A stretch of 64,000 nt of DNA from Verrucomicrobiota bacterium (GTDB taxonomy: Bacteria > Verrucomicrobiota > Verrucomicrobiia > Limisphaerales > J093): NCBI GenBank assembly GCA_022710935.1, contig JAKLFY010000033.1, forward strand, positions 1 through 64,000. Direction: 5' to 3'. The notes beneath the pieces are model-generated. The model had not been told where the DNA came from and did not search any database. It saw nothing but the letters and a program-made list of their open reading frames with translations. Numbering within the stretch: position 1 is the stretch's first letter; each line of letters opens with the position of its first letter. The translations under genes and the position numbers were made by a program. Positions 1 through 10,600 of this stretch are shown piece after piece.

Positions 1-2085
1 CGAACCTGGGGCGGTCACAGGCTCGATTACAGCTTCAACCTGCCGAAGTCAGCGCCGGCCAAACGCTGGATCGAGGACGATTGCCTGCCCATCCAGCAGA
101 CCGAATGGGAACACGAAGGCATCCGGTACTCCCAGACGGCTTTTGCCACCCGGTTGGATCCTGGGGAACTCGGTTTTCCGGACACCCAGGCCGACGACAC
201 CACGGTACTGATGGTCAAAATCGCTGGGCGCAACGTCGCCCAAGAGTACAAGCCGGCACACGCGGGACTGTCGCTGCGCGTCGACGGGCGGCGCGTGCCG
301 CTCGGTCTCAACGAGGGTGTGGTGCGAGCGAAACTCGGCGACGCCGAAGTCATCCGGGCCTTGATGGAAGGCCAGGGCCAGGCCAATCCCCCCGAAGTCA
401 ACGGTGAGATCAGATACTTCGGGAACATGCCGCCCGGCACGGACGGCTTCATTGTGGTCAAGATCCCGTTCATCACACTGGACAAGCCGGACGAGATCGA
501 GCGTTTGCGCAACCTTGAATTTGACCAGGAATTCGGGCGGGTGAAGAGGTTTTGGAAGAGCCGGGTCGCGGCCAGCACTCAGATCGAGACTCCGATCGCC
601 GAGTTGAACAACTTCTACCGCGCCCACGTGTCGCACCTTCTCATCAACTGCGGTCGCGAGCCGGGGTCGGATCGGCTGGCAGCGCGGGTCGGGGGGTTCT
701 CCTACGGTGTGTTCGGGAACGAGTCGTGCATGATGATCACCGACCTGGACCGCCGCGGGCTACATGGGGAAGCCGAGCGTTGTCTGGACACCTTCCTGCA
801 CTATCAGGGAACGGTGACACTGCCGGGCGACTACTCATCGCAGGACGGCATCTTCAACGGGGCGTTCGGCTGGGAACAGGGCGGCTACAACCAGCATCAC
901 GGCTGGATCCTGTGGGCGATGGCCGAGCATTACGGGCACACGGGCGACCGGGCGTGGCTCGCCCGGAACGCCGCCAAACTCGTCAAGGCCTGCCATTGGA
1001 TCGCGCGCGAGCGCGCCCGGACCAGAAACCTGGAGGGCCTGCGCCGGATCGAGCGCGGCCTTTTGCCGCCCGGCTCGCTCGAAGACATCGGTGACTGGCG
1101 CTGCTGGATGTCCAACAACGGCTTTAGCTGGTGGGGATTGAACACCGTCGCGCGCGCTCTGGCGGATATTGGTCATCCCGAGGCGGAGGCCCTACAGGCC
1201 GAGGCGGCGGGCTATCGACGGGACATTCTCGAGGCCTTCGGGGAGGCAATGGTGCGTTCGCCCCTGGTGCCGGTGCGCGATGGCACATGGATTCCCCAAA
1301 TCCCCTCCGAGGTTCATCGGCGCGGGCGCACGTTCGGCTGGATCACGGTCACGCTCGAAGGACCGATCTACTTTCTCCGGACCGGTCTGATGGCGCCCGA
1401 CGATCCGATGGCGGTGCCGATCATGCAAGACTTCGAGGACAATCTCTATCTGTCCGAGCGATACGGTTACTCGTGGGAGAGCCATGGCGCTCAGTGGTTC
1501 AGTCGGGGCGGCATCTCGATGCAGCCGAACCTGCTCTGCTCGCCTCACCCGTATTTGTTGCGGGACGAGATCAAACATTTCCTGCGCGCCTACTTCAATG
1601 CGTTTGCGTCCTGTTATTATCCGGACACGCAGATGATGTGCGAGCATCCGTTGCCCGATCTCGGCGATTGGCGGGGCGACCACTACAAGGCAAGCGATGA
1701 ATCCAACTCGACCTACTGGCTGCGACTGATGTTCATCGAAGACGACCGGGGCGACGGAGTTTTGCGGCTCGGGATGGCCCTGCCGCGCGCCTGGCTGGCC
1801 GACGGCCAAAAACCCGCCATCCAACGCGCCTCGACTCATTTCGGTCCGATGGCGCTGCGGTACGAATCGAGAGCCAACAACGGTTCGATCGCGGCGGTCG
1901 TCGAACCCCCGACACGCCGGGCCCCGGAACAGACCCTGATCCGGTTCCGTCATCCTGAGGCCAAGCCCATCCGACGCGTCGAGCTCGAGGGCCAGCCATG
2001 GGCAAAGTTCGATCCGGACAAAGAGTGGGTCGAGCTCCCGAAAGCGGAAGCGGGACGTCCGTTGACCGTCGTGGCCTTCTACTGA
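1..2085 (+). CDS. Alpha/alpha-toroid glycosidase-like protein, 5' partial
   Basis: The reading frame is open from base 1, so this is the C-terminal 694 residues of a longer protein; the TTG at 154 is not a convincing start. It holds a (alpha/alpha)-toroid region rich in aromatic residues, for example W-x-x-N-A-A-K-L-V-K-A-C-H-W and NNGFSWWGLN, as in six-hairpin glycosidase-like proteins. A beta-rich C-terminal region closes the chain (roughly the last 120 residues). A role in carbohydrate breakdown, probably outside the cytoplasm, is inference; I cannot assign a glycoside hydrolase family or catalytic acid. The next gene on the strand lies 159 bp downstream and is unrelated. Confidence 0.6.
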   Translation, partial: RTWGGHRLDYSFNLPKSAPAKRWIEDDCLPIQQTEWEHEGIRYSQTAFATRLDPGELGFPDTQADDTTVLMVKIAGRNVAQEYKPAHAGLSLRVDGRRVPLGLNEGVVRAKLGDAEVIRALMEGQGQANPPEVNGEIRYFGNMPPGTDGFIVVKIPFITLDKPDEIERLRNLEFDQEFGRVKRFWKSRVAASTQIETPIAELNNFYRAHVSHLLINCGREPGSDRLAARVGGFSYGVFGNESCMMITDLDRRGLHGEAERCLDTFLHYQGTVTLPGDYSSQDGIFNGAFGWEQGGYNQHHGWILWAMAEHYGHTGDRAWLARNAAKLVKACHWIARERARTRNLEGLRRIERGLLPPGSLEDIGDWRCWMSNNGFSWWGLNTVARALADIGHPEAEALQAEAAGYRRDILEAFGEAMVRSPLVPVRDGTWIPQIPSEVHRRGRTFGWITVTLEGPIYFLRTGLMAPDDPMAVPIMQDFEDNLYLSERYGYSWESHGAQWFSRGGISMQPNLLCSPHPYLLRDEIKHFLRAYFNAFASCYYPDTQMMCEHPLPDLGDWRGDHYKASDESNSTYWLRLMFIEDDRGDGVLRLGMALPRAWLADGQKPAIQRASTHFGPMALRYESRANNGSIAAVVEPPTRRAPEQTLIRFRHPEAKPIRRVELEGQPWAKFDPDKEWVELPKAEAGRPLTVVAFY

Positions 2086-2244
2086 GCTCACCAGCCGGTT
2101 CATGGAGAGAGAGAGTCCTCCAGCAGCCCGCGGGTGCCCGTCGGCTCGTTGAATGCAGGCGCCAACGCGCGGTTGGGCCAGCCGGGGGGAATTGCTGTCG
2201 CGGAAGGTATCCACTCGACACTGGGCATTTGGGGCCGATAAGAA

Positions 2245-3825
2245 ATGGGCGTGCAAGACCAAATCCAAAGCGTGCCGGTGAGAACACTGTCCCCCGGACT
2301 GCGGCGGTTCGTCTTCCTGACCGCTGCTGTGGGCGGGGCCGTGGTCCTGATCGTGGAGATACTGGGCGCGAAGATGCTGGCGCCGTATGTGGGGACATCG
2401 CACTTCGTGTGGACAGCGCAGATCGCGGTGACGCTTGTGGCGTTGGCGACAGGATATGCGGCAGGCGGTTGGCTGGCGGACCGCTCGCCGCGGCTCTATT
2501 GGGTATATTGGGCGCTTCTCATGGCGGCCGCCTGGCTGGGGGGCGCAGCGATTGTCTGCGAGCCGGTCGCGTTCTGGTGTTTGTCGTTCCGGCTGGCGGT
2601 CGGGTCGATGCTGGCAGCCGGGGTGCTCTTCTTCGTGCCGCTGGCTCTGCTGGCGACAATCGGTCCCTTCCTGGTTCGCGTGCTGACCGAGTCGGTGGCG
2701 AGCGTGGGCACGACGATGGGGCGGCTGACATCGGTCAGCACCTTGGGAAGTGTCGGCGGCGCGCTGCTGATCGGCTACGTCCTCCTTCCGTTGATGCCGA
2801 ACTCGGTCACGATGTTCACGGCGGCAGGGGTCCTCATAGCGTTGAGCCTTGTATATTTTGCGGTCTGGTGTCGGTCGCAGGCAGCGCCAGCGGTGGTGGG
2901 CGGGGCGGTGGCCGCCTTGCTTGGGTATCTCGGGACGACTCAGGCGCCGTTCGCCAGGGTACCAGGGACGCATGAAGTCCACCGCCGCAACTCAAATTAC
3001 GGGCTCATGCAGGTCTTGGATGATGCGGAGGGCACGCACCGTTACTACATGCACGACATGTTGAGGCAGAACGAATATCTGCTGCGCGAACGCCGCAGCG
3101 CGTCGTTCTACACTTACATGCTCCACAACCTGGCGCGGGCTTACTGTGGCCAAATCCGGGAAGTACTGTGCATCGGGCTGGGAATCGGGATGGTGCCGCG
3201 GCAGTTTGTGGAGGAGGGGGCACGAGTCGAAGTAGTCGAGATCAACCCGGCCGTTGTTTCAGTTGCACAGCAGTATTTCGATTTCCGACCCGATAGCGTG
3301 CACTTGTACCTGGGGGATGGCCGGTACTATCTGCGGGTGGGTACCAACCAATACGACGCGGTGGTGCTGGATGCCTTTTTGGGGGAGGCACCGCCGTCTC
3401 ACCTGATGACGCGCGAGGCATTTCAGGACGTCCAGCGGCGGCTGCGCCCCGAGGGCGTTTTGGTCATCAATACCTTCTGTCATTTCGAGAGCGGAAGAGA
3501 CTTCCTCGGGGCGTCGCTGGACCGGACTCTGAAGCAAGTGTTCCGCTCGGTGCGCATCCACGCTGCGGGCAGCGGCAACGTCTTCTTCGTGGCCTCCGAC
3601 CAGGCGGACTTGGTCCTCCGTCACCCGCCCGACCTCGCCGCGGTTCCGGCTGACGTCCGACCGACGATGGAACGTATGCTGGCCAGGGCCAGTACGGTGG
3701 TCCCGGAACACGGGCGCGTGCTGACGGACGATTACAACCCGGTGGATGCGCGTGACGCAGCCAATCAGATGGATCTGCGCTGGCAGTTGGGCCTGAACTA
3801 TCGGTGGCGGTTGAGAAGGGAATAA
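2245..3825 (+). CDS. Fused membrane/spermidine-synthase-like protein
   Basis: This 526-residue protein has two parts. Residues about 15-225 form seven or so hydrophobic segments. Residues about 240-500 form a SpeE-like Rossmann domain. The AdoMet-type glycine motif CIGLGIGMVP is near residue 308, followed by VEVVEINPAVV, LYLGDGRYYLR and the acidic YDAVVLDAF, in the order seen in spermidine synthases. The family is usually labelled fused MFS/spermidine synthase; whether members make polyamines is unproven. A split two-gene counterpart lies at 13601-15240 and an arginine decarboxylase (speA) at 20810, so a polyamine link is possible but not operonic. The ATG at 2245 follows a purine-rich stretch. 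Confidence 0.85.
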   Translation: MGVQDQIQSVPVRTLSPGLRRFVFLTAAVGGAVVLIVEILGAKMLAPYVGTSHFVWTAQIAVTLVALATGYAAGGWLADRSPRLYWVYWALLMAAAWLGGAAIVCEPVAFWCLSFRLAVGSMLAAGVLFFVPLALLATIGPFLVRVLTESVASVGTTMGRLTSVSTLGSVGGALLIGYVLLPLMPNSVTMFTAAGVLIALSLVYFAVWCRSQAAPAVVGGAVAALLGYLGTTQAPFARVPGTHEVHRRNSNYGLMQVLDDAEGTHRYYMHDMLRQNEYLLRERRSASFYTYMLHNLARAYCGQIREVLCIGLGIGMVPRQFVEEGARVEVVEINPAVVSVAQQYFDFRPDSVHLYLGDGRYYLRVGTNQYDAVVLDAFLGEAPPSHLMTREAFQDVQRRLRPEGVLVINTFCHFESGRDFLGASLDRTLKQVFRSVRIHAAGSGNVFFVASDQADLVLRHPPDLAAVPADVRPTMERMLARASTVVPEHGRVLTDDYNPVDARDAANQMDLRWQLGLNYRWRLRRE

Positions 3826-3924
3826 CTCCCCCAACCATGCTGGAGGACTCCCGAAGTCTGACGGCTCCGTGAGCCTCTCAAGGCTCCAATTCGTGAACCG
3901 CTCGATATTCGAGGCCGTTGGCCG

Positions 3925-4461
3925 TCAGTTCTTCCGCCGGGGGCCGCGGGCGCGCGTGATGTCTCGCATGAACTTCACGCTGGCGGTGGTGTTCTCGTCC
4001 GATCCATGGCATTCGATCGAAACGACGCCGTCCCATTTGGTCTCCCGCAGGTAGTCCATGCAGCGTTTGATGTTCTCGGCGTTGCCGCCGCCGCCGACCG
4101 GGACGATAGAACTGCCGATGCCGGTTTCCTCGCCGCGGGCCGCTGCCGCCAGTTCGGCGCTGACGTCCTTGATATGGCAATGGACGATGTAGGAACGGAG
4201 CGTTCGGCAGTACTCGATCGGGTCATGGCCGGCGATGAACGTGTTGCCGGTATCGAAGTTGCATCGCAGCCACTCCGAGTCGAAGTGGTGGAACAAGCGC
4301 TGCATGAAATCGAGGTCGTTGGTATATGGCCCGTGCGGCTCGACGTTGATGACCACTCTGGAGTCCTCCGCCCAGGAGAGGCACTGGCGATAGTTGTCAC
4401 AGGTGATCCGAAACACCTCCTTCCGGCTCAGCCCGGGCCGGTTGGGCGTAGGCTGGATCAC
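3925..4461 (-). pseudogene. Sugar phosphate isomerase/epimerase, C-terminal remnant
   Basis: The 178 readable residues match the second half of a xylose-isomerase-like TIM barrel: INVEPHG, the metal-site-type RCNFDTGN, IVHCHIKDV and VSIECHG. The family usually has about 270-300 residues and the first half is absent. An in-frame stop lies about 12 codons upstream of the GTG at 4461, so no N-terminus can be recovered. Its broken 5' end meets the broken 5' end of the metallophosphoesterase remnant on the other strand, which suggests that a deletion removed both starts. A short functional protein is unlikely. Confidence 0.75.
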
Positions 4462-5408
4462 GACGCGCCCATCCGACGGCGTGGTGGACTGGACTCAATC
4501 GGAAACCGGGGATCAGTGGCAGCAGGCGTGGTATTCGGAGGACGGGTTGCGTCAGGCAACCTCGACGGTGCAGCGCGCGATCATCGATGGATACGATCCT
4601 GCAAAGCCGATTCGTTTTCGGGCCCGGTCCCGCGCCATCACCACCTTCAAACCCTACAGCGTCGTGTTCGGCGCGCCGGTGCTCTCGCAGGATCGCCGCC
4701 TGCCTGCGCTGACCCGCCCCCGAGGGGGCGATATCCTTCCTGGTCTTCAACGATGTCCACAACCGCGTGCCCCTTTACCCCCTGCTCACGGGTCGAGCTG
4801 GCTCTTCCATTGACTTCGCGGTGTTCAACGGGGACGTGTTGAACGATCCGCAGACCGAGCGGGAGTTGACGGATCACCTGCTAGTACCGATGGCCTGGTT
4901 CGCCTCGCGCTCGATTCCTTGTTTCTTCCTGCGGGGCAACCACGAGACGCGCGGCGCGTTTGCGCGACGGCTCAAGGATTACGTACATCGAGGAACAGTT
5001 GGCCTGGCTGCGGCGTGAGATTGCCGGGGAGGCGTTCCAGCAGGCGACCTGGCGCTTGGTGGTGATGCACATCCCGCCGGACTGGCGCAAGGAGGAGTCT
5101 ATGCTGTGGCACGGCGAACGCCGCGTGCGTGAACGGTTTGCCCTCTCCTCGATGCAGGCAGAATCACCGCGGTGATCAGCGGGCATACTGACACGGTGGA
5201 CATCATCGAGCCCTGTCCTGACAAGAGTCGCGGCTTCCAATGGCCGGCGTTCATCGGCGGCGCCCCGTCCCTCCCCCAGGCGACGGTCTTCCGGGTGGAC
5301 GCCGACGCGACGGCGCTCAAGATCACGCGATTCGCCAGCGATGGCACCGTCGGCGCCCAGCGAAGCTGGAGGATGACGGAGGGCGCACCCCGGTTCATTC
5401 GACCGTGA
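4447..5408 (+). pseudogene. Calcineurin-like metallophosphoesterase, frameshifted remnant
   Basis: Pieces of one metallophosphoesterase are spread over at least three frame changes. The first piece is an N-terminal FN3-like part (VGWITTRPSDGVVDW ... YSVVFG, frame of 4394). FLVFNDVHNR then VFNGDVLND and FFLRGNHETRG follow in a second frame (from about 4731). RLVVMHIPPDW comes in a third frame (about 5050), then ISGHTDTVDII in another (from 5172). DxH, GDxxxD, GNHE, a single H and GH(T) are the family's metal-binding blocks in the correct order; the last is GHTD rather than GHTH. The signal peptide and start are missing. The 3' end runs 14 bp into the convergent pbpC gene. Confidence 0.8.
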
Positions 5409-7644
5409 TCCGCACGCAGTCGCTGGCCCCCCCGAGCGTGCTGCAAACGATCCGGTGCTGGCCCCGCTCGATCGGCCAGAACAGGGGTTGCCCGACACGC
5501 GATCTCCCGACCGGACGGTCGTCCACGAACCAGTGCAGCGGATCGCCCGCGCGGTCGGTGGCGGCGTCCAACGCGAGGCGCTGGGCGTCGACGTCGAGGT
5601 CCGGCACATGGCGGTAGGTGCAGCCGCGCGCGGGTGAGAGGATGCGCAACGAACCGGCGGACTCCGCCTCCGCCGGCGCCGCGCCGCGGTTCAGGAACGC
5701 CGCCACGGACGGAGGCCAGGCCGCTTCGGTTCCCTCGCGGTGCACCGGACAGAGCCCGTGCCGGGACACATGGGCGATGGCCCAGTCCTCGCCGCGAGAT
5801 TCACAATGCGGTCCTGGCGCGCAGCCGCTCTCGGCGCACACGGCGCGCGTCACGATGCCCGCCGGACGGGCAAACCACGGCGCGCGGTTGTCCGGATAGA
5901 GCCGCCGCAGCAGGTCCCAGGCGATCGGGGTGGCGATCTTGCGCCCGACCAGAAGCTCAGAGGCGGATCCGTCCGAGTTGCCCGCCCAGACGGCAATGAC
6001 GACTTCCGGATTCCAGGCAACCGTCCAGGCGTCGCGCAGGCCCGCGGAGGTCCCGGTCTTCCAGGCCATGCGCGGCAGGCGCACGTCGGCGGTGTGGCCC
6101 GTGGCGTCCATGGCGCGCTCCTCGCCGCCGAGCATCTCGCTGATCAGCCAGCAGGCCTCCGGCGAGAAGACCTGCCGCGTCGCCGGCGGGTTCGGGGACT
6201 CGACGAAGCGCACGGGAGCCCAACCGCCGCCCCGCGCCAGGCAGGCACAGGCGTTGGCGAGGTCGAGCAACCGCACCTCCGCATTGCCCAGCACCAGGCC
6301 GAGTCCATAGTGCGATGCCGGTTTGGAGATTGAGGACAACCCCAGGTCGCGGAGAATGGCGTGGAACCGCTCCTGCCCCACCCGCTGCTCGATGTCGATG
6401 GCCGGTAGATTCAGCGAGAGCACCAAGGCGTCGCGCACGCTCACCCGGCCCAGAAAATCGGGCGAGAAATTCCGCGGAGCGAAATCGCGGAAGCGGGCCG
6501 GCACATCCGCCAGGACCGTGGCGGGGGTAACGAGCCCGCGGTCGAGGGCGAGCGCATAGGCGAACGGCTTGAGCGTGGATCCCGCCGCGCGCCGCGCGAC
6601 CGCGCCGTTGACCTGTCCCGCGCGGGGCCGGGCGTAGTCGGGCGAACCCACCAGGGCGCGCACCGCGCCGGTTTCGACCTCGATCACGACCACGGCTCCG
6701 CAGTCCACCGGACCGCCCTGCAGGGAGCGTCGCAGACTGCCTTCGGCCAGGCGCTGCAGATCGGCATCCAGGGTGGTGCGGACGACGGATCCGGAAGCGG
6801 GGCGCGCGGGCACCCCGACCAGGTCGCAGAAGTGGGGCGCGCTGAACGGATAAACTCCGGGGCGCACACAGATCGGTTGGGCGAGAGCCTCCGCCCGTTC
6901 CCGTGCGGTGATCATCCCGCAGGCGTGCATGCGCTCGAGGACCCAGGCTCGGCGTTCCTTCGCCCGCTCCGGATGTCGGTCGGGCCGCAAACGCGATGGG
7001 GATTGCGGCAGACCGGCAAGCAGGGCCGCCTCGGCAAGACACAGTTCATCGGCTCCTTTGTGAAAGTAGCGGCGGGCCGCGGCCTCGATACCGACGATGT
7101 TGCCGCCGAAGGGCGCGCGGTCGAGATAATGCGCCAGGATCTCCCGCTTGCCCAGGTGGCGCTCCATCTGCAGTGCGCGGAAGGCCTCGATCACCTTGGT
7201 TCGGAGCGTCCGCCGGCGCGGCTCGATCATCCGAATGACCTGCGTCGAGATCGTCGAGGCCCCCGAGAGGCGGCGTCCAGAAAACAGGTTTTGGGCCGCC
7301 GCGCGCGCGATCGCGAGCCCATCGACGCCGGGATGCGACCAGAACCGCCGATCCTCCGCGGCGACGATGGCCTTGACGATCCAGTGTTCGGGGGCGGGTG
7401 CGTAGCCCGGGCGTCCGTCGAGTCCACCCACGGCCAGACGCACCCGCAACGGCTCGCCTCCGCGGTCCGTCAGCACCACCGAGGGGGTGTAGCGTGTCAG
7501 TGCGTCCGTCGGAAATGGCGTCCAGCGCACCGCCGCTTCAAAAGCGGCGGCACAGGCGGCTCCGGCCAGGACCGTCCGCCACGCCCACGCGCGTTTCCCG
7601 CGGGGGCCGCATCGACGACGTGGTGTTGTTCCCGCCTGGTTCAT
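5395..7644 (-). CDS. pbpC: Penicillin-binding protein 1C, bifunctional
   Basis: The product (749 residues) polymerises and crosslinks peptidoglycan in the periplasm, anchored by one N-terminal membrane segment (about 20-40). The glycosyltransferase domain carries EDRRFWSHPG (97-106) and a STISTQ block. The transpeptidase domain has the active-site STLK (356-359), SLN (410-412) and KTGT (529-532). The last 90 or so residues fit the PBP1C C-terminal domain. Of the possible starts I choose the ATG at 7644, because it overlaps the alpha-2-macroglobulin stop by 4 bp (ATGA). PBP1C next to a bacterial alpha-2-macroglobulin is a known conserved pairing. It is the third gene of a padR-headed operon. 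Confidence 0.95.
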   Translation of the reverse strand: MNQAGTTPRRRCGPRGKRAWAWRTVLAGAACAAAFEAAVRWTPFPTDALTRYTPSVVLTDRGGEPLRVRLAVGGLDGRPGYAPAPEHWIVKAIVAAEDRRFWSHPGVDGLAIARAAAQNLFSGRRLSGASTISTQVIRMIEPRRRTLRTKVIEAFRALQMERHLGKREILAHYLDRAPFGGNIVGIEAAARRYFHKGADELCLAEAALLAGLPQSPSRLRPDRHPERAKERRAWVLERMHACGMITARERAEALAQPICVRPGVYPFSAPHFCDLVGVPARPASGSVVRTTLDADLQRLAEGSLRRSLQGGPVDCGAVVVIEVETGAVRALVGSPDYARPRAGQVNGAVARRAAGSTLKPFAYALALDRGLVTPATVLADVPARFRDFAPRNFSPDFLGRVSVRDALVLSLNLPAIDIEQRVGQERFHAILRDLGLSSISKPASHYGLGLVLGNAEVRLLDLANACACLARGGGWAPVRFVESPNPPATRQVFSPEACWLISEMLGGEERAMDATGHTADVRLPRMAWKTGTSAGLRDAWTVAWNPEVVIAVWAGNSDGSASELLVGRKIATPIAWDLLRRLYPDNRAPWFARPAGIVTRAVCAESGCAPGPHCESRGEDWAIAHVSRHGLCPVHREGTEAAWPPSVAAFLNRGAAPAEAESAGSLRILSPARGCTYRHVPDLDVDAQRLALDAATDRAGDPLHWFVDDRPVGRSRVGQPLFWPIERGQHRIVCSTLGGASDCVRITVE

Positions 7645-10600
7645 GGAATCACGCGCACCTGACCGCCTGCGGCGACGCCCCGGATTTCCGGCTCGTACAT
7701 TCCCGAGACGGTGACAGGAGGCAGCGCATAGAGACCCGGTGTCACGGCGCGCACGGCGTAGTGGAAGCGGGCGGTGTCCCGGATCGGCCCGGTGAACACG
7801 AGCATCCGGTCGTCGCGGACGTCGCGGTGCGAGTCGCCCTCCTCCTTCTGGTTGATCCAGTCGCATTGCTGCGAGGTGGCCAGGTGCGCGTTTTCGATCT
7901 CCCACCCGGCAGGCAGGAGATCTTCGATGACCAGTTGGTCGAGCCTGCGCCCCTTCGTGTCCACTGTGAATCGCACGACGATCAGCTCTCCCTGGGGGAG
8001 CTCCGCCGGATCGATCGGTTCCCCTTCTGGATCGAGGAACTCCCGCCGGATTGAAACTCCCTGTTCCAACGCCCCTTCGGGCGTGGCCGAGACCCCCTCG
8101 TGGCGGATCAGCAAATAGAGCGTGCCCGGACCATCGTTCTTCACGGTCACGGCGCCGCCCCGGCCGGGGCCGAGCGACCAGGCGACGTCGTTTGTGCCCG
8201 AGAATGCGCGCACCGAACCGTCCGGCAGCGCCAGGGTTCCGGCGAACGGCTGTTCGGCGGCGGGGAGATGTCGCGCCAGCTTGCCAAAGGCCAACAGTGC
8301 GAGGGCGTTGTCCTGCGTGTTGCCCCAGTGTCCGTCTCGCTGGCAATCGCGCAAGTGCTGCGCCAGCCGCGTCACGGCCTCATGTTGCGGATTCACCTCG
8401 ATCCAGGCGGCAAGCAGCAGCGCGGCGTCGCGCACATCGCTGTCCAGCAGCCGGCCCGGCACGCGCGCCCGCGCCGCCGGCAGGCCCAACGATTCAATCA
8501 GCGGGAGGGCCCGACGCGGCTCTCCGGCGAGGATCATCGCGGCGGCAAGGTGAGCGCGGGCCGCCAAATTCAGGCGAGCGGACTGCTCGTTCAGGCGGGC
8601 ATTCCAGCCTGCATTCGCGCGTCCGGCGAGAGCGAGGATATGGCATTGGTAGGCGCGGTCCTGCATCGCGACAGTCCAGTCAGTTTCGGTTGCCGCGCTG
8701 GACACCGGCGAATCGAGGCAACCCCGCACCCAGGCCAACGCCAGGTCGAGGCGATCGGCAGGCACCCGGAAACCGGTCGCCTTCGCTTCGACCAGGAAAT
8801 GTGTGGCATACAGAGAAGCCTCCGGCGCCACACTGCGCGAGAACGGCCACGGCGCGAAGCCGCCGTCCTCCTGTTGCATTGAAAGCACGCGCGCAATCGC
8901 CCCGGGCACCCAGGCCGACACGTCGCCAATCGACCGGTCCGAAGGCAACAGGCGCGTCGCCCACCCGGCTGCGTACAGCAGCGGGAAGGCGCCCGACACC
9001 GTCTGTTCGAGACAACCGTACGGATAGTGCACCACGTGATCGAGCGCACGGCCCATCTGCAGAGACGGGAGTGCCGAGAGCACACCCGAGACCGACAGCG
9101 ACGCCTCGATCCAGTCTTCCGGCGCGGCCACGGTTGCGCTTTCACCGGCCGCCAGCACACGGTTCACGGCCTTGACGCGGCTGCCTGCAGGCGGACGCAC
9201 CGCCAGCTCGATTGTGTCCCGAAACGACTCATCGCCGGCGTCGACCTCGATCGTGCAGAGCGCCTTGCCCGGTCCTGGTCCCGCCGTCAGCGGCAGCGGC
9301 GCCTGGACCGAGCCGCCCGCGGGGATTTCGATCCTTTGCTCCGCCCGGTCGGTTCGCAACGGGCCGCCGCAGGTCGCGCGCAGCGTTGCGGTGAGAGGTT
9401 CCCCGCTCTCGTTGTGAAGCGAAACCGACGCCGCGCACGCATCGCCAATGGCCAAGAACCGTGGCAGTGCGGGATCCACGACCAGGTTGCGTTTGACCCG
9501 CACGGGGAGCGCGGTCGAACCGGTTTGGGCCTCATTGTAAGCCACGGCCATCAACCGCAGCTCCCCGCCAAACTCGGGCAGATCCAGTTGGAAGCGGGCC
9601 TGCCCATCGGCATCCAGTGGCAAAGCAGCCAGCCACATCGCCACCGGCTTGAACCGATTGGCCTGAATCGGGTTGAGCCGTCGCCGCAGGAGGCTTCCAG
9701 CGTCGCCGCCCGGCGCAGCCGCCTTTTCGACCTCGTCGCCAATCAGTGGCATCAGCTCGCTGTAAAGATCGAAGGCGTCCACGCCCAGCGCCCGCCGCGC
9801 GCCAAAGACCTTCGCGGGATCGGGCGTCTCGAACTCCGTCAACAGGCAGATGGCTTCGTCGACCGCCAACACCGTCACCGCGCCTCGCGCGGGCTTGCCG
9901 TCTTCAGCGCGCACGGTCACGGTGCCGTGGTACTGGGTCCGGGGGCGCGCCGTAGCCGGCCCGTCCAAGCGGAGATCGAGTCCGTGGCCTGGGCGATCCA
10001 CCGGCAGTGCAATCGCCCCCAGCGCACGATGCGCGCTCCAGACCGCCTCGGGGCGCGCGGGGCGAATGAGCGTCAACGTGCAATACAGATTGGGGGAATC
10101 GTCCGCGTCCACACGCACTTCGAGCTCGGCGGTGTTCTTGTCCAGCATCACACGGCGCGCTTCGCGCACGCGATCCGTCTCCACCGTCAGCAACGCCGAA
10201 CCGGCGAAAGGCGCGCGCACCTGCAGGCGCGCCACGTCCCCGGGGCGGTAACGTTCCTTGTCCCACGACAGTTCGACGCGGCCTGGCCGCTCGCGGCTCC
10301 ACGCGAGCCAGCGGGAATCCGTTGCACCGGCGGCGAACGAGAGGCTGCTCGAGGCGCCCGAGGCGGGATCGGACGCCGACAGCAAGTATTCCCCCGCGCT
10401 GTCGACCGCGAAGGCCCAGTCGCTCGGGGTGCCGCCTGCTCCCAGTGTGTCCTGGCGGATGACGACGGCCTGGCGTTCCGACTGCCACTCATAACGGCCC
10501 TGGCTGTTCTTCCGCAGCACCGAGTTCCACGTCACCCGCGACAGCGTGAGGACCAGCGGCTTGCCCGCTGCCATCGGCGTTCCGTCGGGCGCCACCTCGA

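Noticed and set aside
2245-3825. Simple label speE (spermidine synthase)
   Set aside because: The membrane domain and family history do not support assigning the enzyme's true product from motifs alone.
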